Below are positions 1-10,279 of a DNA stretch of 64,000 bases, one piece after another. Under the pieces are notes generated by a model. That model was not told where the DNA came from. It worked only from the letters and a program-made list of their open reading frames with translations, and ran no database searches. The DNA comes from Amoebophrya sp. A120 (Eukaryota > Sar > Dinophyceae > Syndiniales > Amoebophryaceae): the NCBI GenBank assembly GCA_905178155.1, contig CAJINV010000005.1:5855754-5919753 (forward strand), written 5' to 3'. A program made the translations under genes and the position numbers. The first letter of the stretch is position 1. Each line of letters starts with the position of its first letter.

Positions 1-1220
1 ATAAGAACCGAATAGCAACGAAATTGGTCGTTTGGGAATGTCGTGTCGTGCGATTCACAGTTACTGTGCGCGATTGGTTTGAAAATGTGAACGAGCACTA
101 CTCCCGGCGCACGCCCCGCGACAGGGTCCGCGGCGTCGGCAACATGAGCGAGCGAGGAGATGAAGTTATCTCGCGCGGATTCATGTTGACTGCCCACCGG
201 GTGGTCTGACCAAAACTCATTTAGCATTTGATGCACATCTCCCAGCCATTTCCTGAAATCTGCAGCGGTCGTTTCACCCTGCACTCGGAGCGGGCCCCAA
301 AGAGTGCTCCGAGTGAATGCAAGTGTCGGGAACCCGGTGCCCCACACGGAGCGTTCGCCGCTCTGCTCATCTTGCTGCGCACCAAATACGTCCAGGCTCA
401 ATTGGCCTAACAAGGTTTCGAGGGCGGCGAGCGGTTCGCTGACTTTGCTAATTTCGCTTTTAAGCTCTTGCCTTGCTTTGTCAAGCCACGTCTCGAGATC
501 GTTCAGGCTTGGCACGGCCTCGTGAGGTCCGGCTTTCTCCTCGACGGCCGGGATCTCCCGGATGATGGCGGAGCTGGCAGCTTCAAAAAAATAAACTGCG
601 TCAAGCAATTTCTCGGTGGCAACATGAATTTTCCGCACATATTCCTTGTCACGTGCGAGATCAGAAACCCACTTCCGCAGCTTCTGGTCTTCGTCCGCCT
701 CGCTCGAAGACGCGGTCGACCTGTGCAGCGTCTTCTGCAGAAAATTGGCGCTTTCCCCTTCTCGCCGATTGCTGGGAGCAAGAACTTCTACATTGCCGTC
801 CACATCCACTTCCGCCGGTGCTGCAGAGGTGCTGTCGGAGGGAGCCGTCTGCCCGCGCCGAGCAAGGAAGGGCCTCTTCCTGTGGTCGGAATGAGTGGAA
901 GTGGTGGAGGTCGAGCTCTTCTCGGCTTCGTCCTCTAGTTCCTCGCCCGTGTTGCGAGGGCGGCGAGCCAGGAAGGGCTTCTTCGCCTGGTCAGCGCCGG
1001 CGTCGACAGAGGTCGTGGAGGCTTTCGGCGTCGTGCGGCGGACCGCCTGCACCACTCCAGTCGCGTTCAACATCATGGACCCGAAGCCAGCGGCGGAGGC
1101 CGCGGCGCCGGCGGCCGTGGCTTTCTTGTTCCGCACGTGACAAGAACCGTAGTCCCGACCCAGTTTTTGGTAGCGCTGCATCACCACCTGCTTGCGCTTG
1201 CCGGCCCGCTTCGCATAGCC
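1..1220 (-). CDS. Hypothetical protein, open at the window edge
   Basis: A single reading frame stays open for about 400 codons on the minus strand and leaves the window without a stop. I do not recognise a family. The first part is Ser/Thr/Ala-rich and basic and holds the string PFLARR twice, about 37 residues apart. The middle is charged and probably helical (for example KLRKWVSDLARDKEYVRK and ETWLDKARQELKSEISK), which suggests coiled coil. The upstream boundary is an introner beginning at 1221, so no start codon is visible and the N-terminus lies in missing or unresolved sequence. The last 30 or so codons cross a dispersed repeat (59-98), so the real end may come earlier. That the frame is coding is supported by its length and composition; function is unknown. 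Confidence 0.55.
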
Positions 1221-1437
1221 TATAACAGTGCACAACTCCCCCTCCCCATCATCTGTATAGCATGAACCAACGGCAACACAAGCATCAGAAAGAATGCCGG
1301 TTTTGCATGACAAATTGGCACTGGAATATAGTGGTATTTGGACTACCAGAACTTGTCATGCAAACAGGGCCACGAGGCAAAGCGAAAGCGTGGAGTGGGT
1401 ATTTTGCATGACAAATGTGGGGGAGGGGGAGTTGGTT
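1221..1437. mobile_element. Introner, family I, right end degraded
   Basis: Starts TATAACAGTGCACAACTCC and contains GCATGACAAAT motifs. The right arm GGGGGAGGGGGAGTTG pairs with the left arm, but the expected terminal CATA is absent and the element runs into a dispersed repeat. It borders the hypothetical frame ending at 1220. Confidence 0.6.
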
Positions 1438-1500
1438 TGAAAATGACCGAAGAGCGCGATTGGTTTGAAAATGTGAACGAGCACACCGACTGCGGCCGAC

Positions 1501-1743
1501 CAAATCGGCTCGAGACCGCGATCTCGGGACGATTTGGTCAGCATTGGCCTCTCCAACCCGTCCGCCCGCGGCCGACCAAATCGGCTCGAGACCGCGATCT
1601 CGGGACGATTTGGTCAGCATTGGCCTCTCCAACCCGTCCGCCCGCGGCCGACCAAATCGGCTCGAGACCGCGATCTCGGGACGATTTGGTCAGCATTGGC
1701 CTCTCCAACCCGTCCGCCCGCGGCCGACCAAATCGGCTCGAGA
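1501..1743. repeat. 76-bp tandem repeat running into the gap
   Basis: CAAATCGGCTCGAGACC recurs at 1501, 1577, 1653 and 1729, a strict 76-base period with near-identical copies. Each unit contains a near-palindrome from GACCAAATCG to CGATTTGGTC. The array enters the N run, so its length is unknown. Confidence 0.9.
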
Positions 1744-2167
1744 NNNNNNNNNNNNNNNNNNNNNNNNNNNNNNNNNNNNNNNNNNNNNNNNNNNNNNNNN
1801 NNNNNNNNNNNNNNNNNNNNNNNNNNNNNNNNNNNNNNNNNNNNNNNNNNNNNNNNNNNNNNNNNNNNNNNNNNNNNNNNNNNNNNNNNNNNNNNNNNNN
1901 NNNNNNNNNNNNNNNNNNNNNNNNNNNNNNNNNNNNNNNNNNNNNNNNNNNNNNNNNNNNNNNNNNNNNNNNNNNNNNNNNNNNNNNNNNNNNNNNNNNN
2001 NNNNNNNNNNNNNNNNNNNNNNNNNNNNNNNNNNNNNNNNNNNNNNNNNNNNNNNNNNNNNNNNNNNNNNNNNNNNNNNNNNNNNNNNNNNNNNNNNNNN
2101 NNNNNNNNNNNNNNNNNNNNNNNNNNNNNNNNNNNNNNNNNNNNNNNNNNNNNNNNNNNNNNNNNNN
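1744..2167. other. Assembly gap of 424 N
   Basis: Unsequenced run, probably caused by the tandem array to its left. Nothing can be said about its content. Confidence 0.99.
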
Positions 2168-2583
2168 GCCCGCCGTCCTCCCACCTCCTCCCCAACCCGG
2201 CCCGGAGTGCCAGAGGCGTCGCCCACACGATCGCGTTCGCGCGCCCGTTTGATCCGCGGAAAAGGCGCTGCCACAAAAGCTGCGCCAACCCACGATGGAT
2301 CGCTGGCCCGCTTTTGTTCTTGCGACCGGCGGGCGCGAAAGCTGCCAAATATTGCGACCCTGGGGAAAGTTTCAGGGTGTGCACTGCACTGTTCGTGAAA
2401 TTATCCGAGACGCGAAATACGCACCAATTACAAAGAGCTTACGCGGCCGCTTATTTAACAGGTGCCCAAGCTGTAAGTTACTGTGCGCGATTGGTTTGAA
2501 AATGTGAACGAGTGAAAACGATGCGGCCCCCAGAGGCTGCCAGGTGCGGTTTTCCCGCCTTCGGCCTTACGGGCCAGCAGCTT

Positions 2584-2720
2584 CCCCAAAAATCCGCCAC
2601 ACCAGACAAGTGCACACCTTCAGGGGGTGCTCTGTGCTGCTGTGGCGGATTTTTGGGGAACCCTTCCGCCGATGCTATGCCCTTCCCCCAAAAATCCGCC
2701 ACAGCAGCACAGAGCACCCC
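2584..2720. repeat. Nested inverted repeats
   Basis: Arms 2625-2658 and 2686-2720 are almost perfect complements over about 34 bases (core CCCCAAAAATCCGCCAC). A third copy of the core at 2584-2600 can pair with 2643-2658. The tract could form a strong hairpin. Confidence 0.8.
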
Positions 2721-3102
2721 GTTGGAGCACCCCGTTGGGGCACCACCTCAAACGGGTTGCCCAAAAAATCTGGCCGAAGGTTTCCCCGAACCGGCCAGGA
2801 ACCTCTTGAGGCAGTGCATTAGAGTAGAAGAAGAAAAAACCGCTTCCCTAGCCCTTTCGTCGCATCCTTGTCCAGACACTCCCGCATCATGTCGCCCATG
2901 AAGGGCAATGCGTCCTTTTTCCCCTGCAAGACAACGCGCCGAAGAGCAACGCGGAGACGCGCATTCCAGAGAACCCGCTGCCCGCGCCCTACCGCTGCCT
3001 GCCGTCTGCTGATGTATGTCATTTCCAACGCGACGAGCCGTCGACGTCGGGCCTGCACGTCTGGTGCGATTGGTTTGAAAATGTGAACGAGCACACCGAC
3101 AT

Positions 3103-4191
3103 AGGAACGAATGGAAGACCGAAGAGAATCTTTATGAATGCGACACCTGCAGGAGCTCTACTTCTAAAGGCCCGACCGATATCAAATCGATAATGTTTTG
3201 CGAAAGAACGACCGAAGCACAAGGGCAGGTAAGTTGTTCTATGGATGTGCTGGAAGACGACCTCTAATGAAGTGCAAACAACTTTTCGTCTGTTGGAGTT
3301 GGTACAGGAAGAACAATTGCAACCTGTGACCTGCCGAAAGGGGCTCTGCGTGTAGGAGCAGGACAATGCGAAATACCAAATTTTTTGTGTGGTCCGTCGT
3401 AGCTTTAGGAGTTACAAATTGAATGGGGGATGACATTTATTGTGCAAAAAAGGCCAGACCCACGAGAATGACGTGGACGATCAGAACGATTCTCGTGGTT
3501 TTCCGAAAAGGGTGGAGATAGGAATAAATCTCCGTCATTAGTGTAAAAATACTGAAGAAAAATAGTGTACAACAGCTCTTAATTTTGAAAAGGAGTTAGG
3601 TAAAAAGAAGACATGAGATACTTATGTGAACAAAGGTCACAGTCAATAGCTTAGTGGAGCTCGTGGAAAGGGTCGTTAGTTGAGTTTGTTGTGATGTCGT
3701 CGTCAAAGAACTACTCAAAGCCGTTTTTTTTATGAAGCAAAATTTCTCGAACGAAAGTTATGAAATCAAAATGCAAGAACCACATGGAAACTTCTTCGTG
3801 ATCGCAACTACAGAAAGAATTCTTCAAAACGGAGAAGATGTGGCGTCCAAAAAAGTGACTTGCACACCATATCTCTTCCAGTGCCAGTGCGGCAGCGGCT
3901 CTCCGCGCATGATAAGTTACGTATTTAGGGCCTGGGACAAATACTCAAAAATCAAAATCTTTGCAGGATAGTAAATACCACAGTATTTTTATCCGAAGCA
4001 TACTATGCATAAATCGATAGATGCTACAGAAGTTCTTGATTGATCCGGCGACATGTTGTTGATGACACAAAGTGCTTGAGTACTTGCTTGTAGAAGTTTC
4101 CCTTAAAGTCATCCTCATCTTCTTCTGCGTTAAATTCATTTCATCTTCCGGTCATACATGGCTGTAGTAAAGATGAATGCGCCAGCAGTTT
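3103..4191. other. No gene seen
   Basis: A moderately AT-rich tract with only short frames. No introner ends, domains or repeats noticed. It may hold the 3' flank of the gene ending at 4192. Confidence 0.5.
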
Positions 4192-5091
4192 TTACTTCGA
4201 CGCTGCTTTGACCCCGGCTGCGGCGGCAAAGAAGATGAAGTAGACCACCACCCCGGTGATGATGAGGGGCAGGAGGACTATCACATGTAAAAATGTCTGG
4301 GTCTGGAAGATTGCGACACTTGTCATGCTTGTCTGGCATGACCAAAAAGTTTGTGATGCGTGTCCAAGAAGAGACCCTTTTGCCTGTCATGCAAAAACGC
4401 AGTTTGTCATGCGAAAAACGCAACACAAAGAAGCGCAGAGATTTCTCATGCTTGGCTGTGCATCAACACAGAGCATTCACTATTCCCAACGCAGCATCAC
4501 AAGTTTCCAGACCCAGACATTTTTACATTTGATAAGGACCGCGAAAATGATAATCATCGTGATGCAGCAGCAGCCGCAAGCTATCCTGAGAAAAAGCGTC
4601 TACGTCCCAACGACCCCATCATATCTCCACCTTTATGCTTATGCAAATCTACATGCTAATGTTCTTTTTGATGCCCAGAGCATGAACATCTCTGACTCTA
4701 CTGACGCAGCTTGCCAGGCGACTTCTCATTTTCTAGTCCCATTTGATAGCACTGGAAAGAAGCTCCTGTCACGCTCCACCGACCATCTTAGTGGGGCAAT
4801 CGATTTGGATTTGTGACGCGGCCGCATTAGAAGAAGCTCCATCTAGGGTGGAGGTGCGCGACTTCATCTACTTACTACACGGCACAACATCACTCAAACT
4901 TCTCCCATGATGCGTGGAGGGCCCTCCCAAAAATTCTGGATTTGTGTTGCGGAATTCTTATGTTAGCTATGGGGCGGTGTCGGGAACGTAGCTTTTTACA
5001 CAGGATACAAGCGGCATCCGCTGCGTCCTTGTTGTCGGTCTTGTTGTCAGCGCCATTTCCAGCGCCTTGATCATCCCCGCCTTCGCCCGCT
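4192..5091 (-). CDS. Membrane protein with C-terminal hydrophobic segments, partial
   Basis: Three exons (5091-5008, 4581-4535, 4278-4192) are separated by two introners with target duplications CAAGC and AGGAC. Joining them with one duplication copy each gives a hydrophilic Gly/Asp/Asn stretch, then a cysteine cluster (ACGCCCITM), then a long hydrophobic run containing AVLLPLIITGVVVYFIFF, ending AAAAGVKAASK and a stop. That reads as one or two membrane helices with a short tail. Before splicing the helix is broken into different frames, so the joined reading is strong evidence for the intron model. A third introner (5092-5242) adjoins the 5' end. An open frame upstream (5243-5470, acidic, EVEPEDDPNDNY) may be the preceding exon, but its phase does not fit. 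Function unknown. Confidence 0.6.
4279..4534. mobile_element. Introner, family A
   Basis: Inverted ends TATC...GATA with the core GTCTGGGTCTGG on the left and its complement on the right. The duplication is AGGAC. It splits the membrane helix of the gene at 4192. Confidence 0.9.
4582..5007. mobile_element. Introner, family G-like, long
   Basis: Ends TATCCTGAGAAAAAGC and GCTTTTTACACAGGATA, duplication CAAGC. At 426 bp it is the longest unsplit element. The middle (4640-4960) shows no coding signal. Confidence 0.85.
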
Positions 5092-5242
5092 TATGCAATG
5101 TAAATTTCCTGTACATGTACAAAATGCATGACAAATTTCGCTAACTTGCAGTGTCCAACTTGTCATGCTACACTAGGATTGAAGGCAAGTTTTGTCATGC
5201 AGAGACTGCATTTGTACATGTACAGGAAATTTACTGTGGATA
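5092..5242. mobile_element. Introner, family C
   Basis: Arms contain AAATTTCCTGTACATGTAC. Ends are TATGCAATG and ACTGTGGATA, duplication CCGCT. Internal GCATGACAAAT is present. Confidence 0.9.
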
Positions 5243-5503
5243 CCGCTGCATTTGATCACATGCAAACACGTAGTTGTCATTTGGGTCATCTTCTGGCTCT
5301 ACCTCTAGGAAGTTGTCATGCTCAAAATAAAAAAACGAGTGCTCAACTGAACTGACTAGGTGTACTTGCCACGCAGCCAAGAATGAAAAAAAATATTTGA
5401 GCGGTGCTGAAGTGCGTAAAAATCCACATGACATATCGCGTGACTTTTGCCTGACAAAGAAGTAGCGCAACGCGAATGAGAGGGTTCATACTCATTACAG
5501 ACT

Positions 5504-6325
5504 TCACAAGAGAATAAAGAACAACATCCTTTCCAAAGAACTTCTCAACATTACATCATCAAACCCACACAACAAGAAGAACCTCCCAACCAACGACAAC
5601 ATGTTTGCAGTACATAACGGCCGCTGCTTCGCACCGATGGCAGTCATCACGGACTCCCACAAACCGAGTTTCTTCGTCGTGGTAACCGCGACGTTCGTGT
5701 GTTCGCTTTCCGTAGTGGACTATGCAATGCAAAAGCATCATACTAGTATAAATTGCATTACAAATTAGCCCAGCACTACAAATCAGATTTGTAATGCTGA
5801 TTTACCTTGGGGATGAGATTTGTAATGCATAAACGCAATTACTACGAGTACGATACTTTTGCACAGGATATGGACAGCCGATACTGCTGCTTGTTGACGA
5901 CGTCCATGCGGATACGGAACGCGGTCGCCGTATGGAAGCGCCAGGATCGAAATCGTCAAAGTTGAAATAGTTTGGCATGCATAAAATGGATGCCAGTTGA
6001 AACCCAGTTTCCCAGTAACGCATGACAAATTTTGGTGGTGCCTAGATCCAGTTTGTTATGCTGCTTAGGGACAGAGGGCGTCTTTTGTCATGCTACTCTG
6101 GCAGCTCTATCGCAGACCCCAAACAGGCTGAAAGTCGGCCTCACTGACTTGCCATCCCTGCAAGAGAGGCACCTCATGCCTCGCAATTTGTGCATGAGAA
6201 ATTGTTTCAACTTTGTCGATTTCAATTCTGACGCTTCCATACGCCGAAGTGGTCAAGAAGCCCCCCGCCAGGGCGAGGAAGAGCCCCGCGATCAGCTTCT
6301 TGGAGATCATGAAAGAGAGCACCAT
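5504..6325 (-). CDS. Small protein with N-terminal signal or anchor
   Basis: The start is the ATG at 6325 (MVLSFMISKKL). It is followed by a hydrophobic stretch, LIAGLFLALAGGFLTTSA, typical of a signal peptide or anchor. Exons 6325-6242, 5930-5871 and 5720-5504 are interrupted by introners with duplications CGCCG and TGGAC. Removing each element plus one duplication copy gives 351 bases, a protein of 116 residues ending in a TGA at 5504-5506. The unspliced frame would hit a stop soon after the signal. The mature part is basic and Thr/Val-rich with no recognised domain. The upstream frame is open for another 92 codons to 6601, but MVLS is preferred because the hydrophobic segment then sits at the N-terminus. 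Function unknown. Confidence 0.65.
5721..5870. mobile_element. Introner, family B
   Basis: Ends TATGCAATGCAAAAG and CTTTTGCACAGGATA, duplication TGGAC. It interrupts the small protein gene at 5504; removal keeps the frame. Confidence 0.92.
5931..6241. mobile_element. Introner, family F
   Basis: Ends TATGGAAGCGCCAGGATCG and TTCTGACGCTTCCATA, duplication CGCCG. It is inserted just after the signal-peptide region of the gene at 5504. Confidence 0.92.
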
Positions 6326-7811
6326 GGTTGTAGAGTTCTTTGAGAAGTGGTCTCTTGTTGAGGAACTTCTTTCCTGTTTGGTTAAAAACCGAGAGAGAAG
6401 AAGTTGTTCTTGCAGTTTGTTTGCCGATTTCGAGTTGTCGAGTGTTTGCTTTTTCTGTGTACTAAGAAAAGTACAACACGGGCTTTGTAAACCTTGTTTC
6501 GTTCTTGGGGTGGTTTTGGAAGAGTTGTTTCCTTCGATGCCTTTCCTGTAAAAGTTATTTGGAATAGTTGTATGAGTATGTACAGTCGTCGGCACAACCA
6601 CAAGATGAACTGGAGCGCATTTCTAAAATCTTGTTCTCCGTATAAGAATTCCCTTCAACCGACGACTCTATGTGCACCATCCTGACTCTACTCATAAAGA
6701 CCAACATCGGGACGATAAAGTGTAATATTGGGACGAAGTAGGAGTAGAGGGCGCACCAGCACGAGGAACAAAGCGCTCTTAGTACGGTTTGTACGTTGTT
6801 ACCGATCTATTTTGCACGTTGACCCCGAGCGTACGCGACTTCTGGACGAGATGAAGCTTTTTTCTTCACCAGTGTCATGTACTGTCGTGGTGCACGAAGA
6901 AGTAGATAATAACCGACAGCACTAGGTAGAGAAGTCCAAGCTAAAATCTGCGGGACGTCGTCGAACCGAGCAGACCGGACAAGGGCTACGCACGGACTAG
7001 TCCAAGTAGTATGAAAACCGACCTACTACATCAAGAAAAACCTCGACTAGCATACGACCTACCACCAAGTAGAATCAGGCACGAACCGATTTTATTGCTC
7101 CTGCAAGAAATGGTACTCAAACCACATCACAACTACCGACGAGCAGACAATTTGGGTTTGAAAGGTTTCTCAATTTGATGCAAATGTAAATAGCGCACCG
7201 AATCATTTTTCAACAAAGAGGAGGAATAGCAGACAGGGTTCCTTCGGAAGCTACTAACCGAGACGTACGAACATCACCAACAAAACGCCGCTCTAGCGAG
7301 CACAAAGGGAAACAATTATAAACGAAACCAATGTAGTATACAGTACTGTGAATGGAATCTTCAATATGCACATCGTGTTGTGGAAGTGCCGTCAATAGAT
7401 TGTTCTTTAAGTAAAATAGGATGAGAAATCATTTTTTGGAGGCGAAAAAAAAAATACTTCTTATCGCAGGAGTTGAAAACTACGTACATAGTAGAAAAAT
7501 CGACAATCAGAAAAGATCTTTATTTTTTCAAATCAACAACAAAACTGGCTTCAAAATAAACAAAAAAAGTTCAAGATCGAGTTGCAAAGTAGATATTAGT
7601 ACGACTTAAAGTGATAGTACGAAAGGGGGACAAAAATATCATCCGCTCCTTGATCTGAGCAGCAGAAGAATGGAAAGCAGAAGCCGTTTCGGGTGGTGGG
7701 CCGAGGGAGAACTACAACTAGATGAACTCCCGTGCATCAATAATCTCGTGTCTTGCATCGAAAAATCTTCCCGGCAGCGGCCCGCCATGAAGATGAGTTT
7801 TCTCCACTACT
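6326..7811. other. No gene seen
   Basis: Upstream of the small protein gene at 5504-6325, whose leader probably lies at its left. The rest has short frames and A-rich stretches (7440-7600) without recognisable content. Confidence 0.5.
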
Positions 7812-8410
7812 TTAGCTCAAGTTTATTTCGTCCTCCTGCCCCTCCATCGATGCTGGTACATCAATAAATGTCGACGCGAGCTGCCCACCTGCTGGTGGCG
7901 TTGCTCCCGTCGATACTGGAATATCAATATTGATGAATGTCGACGCGAGCTGCCCAGCACCAGCTGGCGCTGCTCCCGACATCACTGGAGTATTGATGAA
8001 TGTCGACGCGAGCTGCTGCTGCCCCCCTGCTGCAGCCACTCCGGAGACCCGCCGCCCTCGCGACGATCTTCTTGGTCGATTGTTTGCAGCGTACACAGGA
8101 GCTCCATCCGCCGGCGCCGTCGACGTGGTGGCTCTCCCTGGTTGATACAGCTGCTGTTTCGGCCGGATGTTGTTGTTGGTCCCAGCTGCAGTGGCGGGAG
8201 TTGTTGTGGTCATGGTCGTGTAGTTGACCGGCGCGGCATTTGTCGCAAAATAAGTTCACCCACCGGCGTCCACGAGAGGGGGTGATTGCGGGGTTATAGT
8301 AGCGCCTGAAACTCCATCACCTTCACCACCACCGCCCACACTGCTCCCCATGCGCGCGCCCCCGTAGACAAAAAAGGAAATAATACAGGCAGTCAAGCAA
8401 CACACACCCA
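7812..8410 (-). CDS. Hypothetical repeat protein, model uncertain
   Basis: The frame from 8213 encodes a Thr/Ala/Gln-rich protein whose C-terminal half has three copies of a unit with the core QLASTFI. The DNA there is a degenerate minisatellite (7866-8032) with units of 60-70 bases. Upstream in the same frame, but beyond a TGA, lie a possible membrane helix (GVCCLTACIISFFVYGG) and the stretch MGSSVGGGGEG. A GT-AG intron could instead join this upstream part to an alternative frame (WDQQQHPAETAAV) that is also open and repetitive. I cannot decide between the two readings. A secreted or membrane protein with a repeat tail is the most that can be said. Confidence 0.35.
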
Positions 8411-8483
8411 AGTGAATCCCAATGATGCAAAAAGTATGGACATGACAAAAGTAGTATCGTACTTTGGTGCTACGCTGGGTATA

Positions 8484-9084
8484 TCAAAACTTTTGCACCA
8501 TCTTACAACATTTTGTTCTTGAGACCGAAGAGGCCAGATTTATCAACATGTTTTTAGGCACGAGAACAGTACTTCTTCCACGAACGAGACCATTCTTGTA
8601 GAAGTACGATACTACTTCTTTTGCGGAATCGATAGACGACTTTGCCGGGCCCGTCCTTTCGAAAGCACGGCTCATCATCTTCAGGCGCGGACATCTGCGA
8701 GCCGGATTTGCTTGCTTCTTGTCCAATACGAGATTCTCGGAATGTTTATCCTGTGCAAAAGTATCGTCTTCGTAGTAATTGCAGTGACGCATGACAAATC
8801 TCCGATCTATAGGCAAAGCAGCATTACACAATCTACTTTTCTTCTTGGCATTATTTGTCTTGCTATTTATACTAGTACGATAGTTTTGCAATGCATAATG
8901 TTCTCGCAAGGTCGATGTGGACCTTATTCTGCTCGTGTAGTTGCTGGTTCATGACATTCACGTTCACCTACTTCAACGCGTGCGCGGCCAGAAAAGAATA
9001 ATTGCCCCAGAAGGCGGTGGACGAGGTCGAGGTCAACGACGTCGTTGCCGCTATCACAAAGCAGACAAAAGACGACACTTTCAT
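8484..9084 (-). CDS. Putative small secreted protein
   Basis: From the ATG at 9084 the frame begins with a signal-like sequence, MKVSSFVCFVIAATTSLTS. A GT-AG intron of only 43 bases (8929-8971) would carry the frame past a TAG. An introner at 8747-8897 (duplication ATGTT) is then removed, giving a basic protein of about 130 residues ending CCKMVQKF and a stop at 8484. The introner boundaries are firm. The 43-base intron is the weak point, because other GT-AG introns here are 112-242 bases. A shorter downstream frame through the same introner is also open. No family recognised. Confidence 0.35.
8747..8897. mobile_element. Introner, family B
   Basis: Ends TATCCTGTGCAAAAG and GTTTTGCAATGCATA, duplication ATGTT. 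Confidence 0.88.
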
Positions 9085-10279
9085 GGTTGTCCTCCTCAGG
9101 GGCCGCGGGGGCCGCGGTAAGGTCATGGAAGAACTGCTGCGAACCGGCTGCTCCATTCTTCTCCGGATTTTCTTTCTTGTTATCCAACACTTCACTTGGG
9201 GAAAGAAGTATTAGAAAACAATAAGAATACAACTGCTTGTTGACTACATTGGGAAATAAATGAGAACCAGACGAATTTTTAATTACGGGGTTGATAGTGT
9301 CGTCGTGAAATATGTTGATGCTGTTGGGAAAGAAAAGAAACGAATGCGAATCCTCAAGCAAACGACGACGATACGTCATCATGGAACGAAAATCTAGTAT
9401 GCCATAGTCAAAAGAAATTACGTGCAGAAACAACAACACCAACAGGCGCCAGTAGTAAATCTATCACCGAAGCGGACGGTAAAGATGTGGTTATGAGATG
9501 AAACCAATTTTTTCGACGAAAATGAAACCGAGCCACAAACAGTGGTCCTTACCATGAAAGACCGATGGGGCTAGAAGGTCCTCGTAGGAGTTCCTGCTTC
9601 GACTTCGTACTACTTTACGCCAAAAACGAAAACGTAGCAGATGCTGAATATGATAGATTCAGTACCAAGCGGTTGAGCCGACGAAGTAGAAACTACCGAA
9701 TTAATTCGCCAGCACCCATATTTCATCTCAAGAAGTACAAACGGAGGGGGGAGAACGAACCGAGCTAATGGTAATGGCTGTGATGGCAGAAAGCAGAAGT
9801 AGATCATGACGGGGGCAATAACCGAAACCGGAAGAGGACTCATGATACCAAATTGATGAAATCGAAGAAGCTGTGAAAATAGCGGTCGTTCTAAAAGAAA
9901 CCGCAACCGACGGTCGAAACTCCACACTTTACCTTCTTCGACAAACACCGACTTTTGCTACTAGTAGCCTTCAATTTCTGGCCCATACCAAAGAAAACAG
10001 ATAAATTCAAATCGGTCCAACATACGTTTCGTGAGTATGTTGAGTTCGCGGTCGAGATTGAAATTATGCATTTTATTTCGAAATTTCGTAATTGTTTACT
10101 AAACAAGGGTCCTTTTTCGTAGATGAACTGCAGCAGCAGCTCCTCATGACTTACTAAGTAAGTCATGAGGAGCACTAAGTAAGTCATGAGGAGCTGCAGT
10201 TCATCTTCCTCCTGGTGTGGTTGCACTTGGAAAAAATTAAAGTTGCACATGAAAAACGTAAACTGTCCCGGTCCGTCTA
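9085..10279. other. No firm gene; a frame and a hairpin
   Basis: A minus-strand frame (9442 to 8924) overlaps the putative secreted gene and is probably a shadow or untranslated leader. The only clear structure is the hairpin at 10122-10205. Confidence 0.45.
10122..10205. repeat. Long palindrome with internal duplication
   Basis: GATGAACTGCAG at the left pairs with CTGCAGTTCATC at the right. Inside, GGAGCACTAAGTAAGTCATG-type units repeat: TAAGTCATGAGGAGC occurs twice and its complement once. The result can fold into alternative hairpins. It lies just downstream of the secreted gene at 10280. Confidence 0.85.

Larger units (their letters stand above)
59..3102 (+). repeat. Dispersed 30-bp direct repeat, four copies
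   Basis: The string GATTGGTTTGAAAATGTGAA with flanking GCGC/ACGAG occurs near 71, 1459, 2488 and 3067, always in the same orientation. It borders the tandem array and the hypothetical frame at 1-1220. No gene is supported between 2168 and 3100. Confidence 0.8.

Noticed and set aside
1338-2499. Long frames crossing the N run on both strands
   Set aside because: They are open only because N codons are counted; the sequenced parts are tandem-repeat translations.
6107-6601. 164-codon frame from 6601
   Set aside because: Its C-terminal part runs into an introner; the real protein starts internally at 6325 and splices out.
8200-9000. Stop-codon reassignment, suggested by two in-frame stops next to signal-like sequences
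   Set aside because: Well-supported genes here (CDC14, RPN10, GOST-like) end normally at TAA, TAG or TGA and have no internal stops after splicing.
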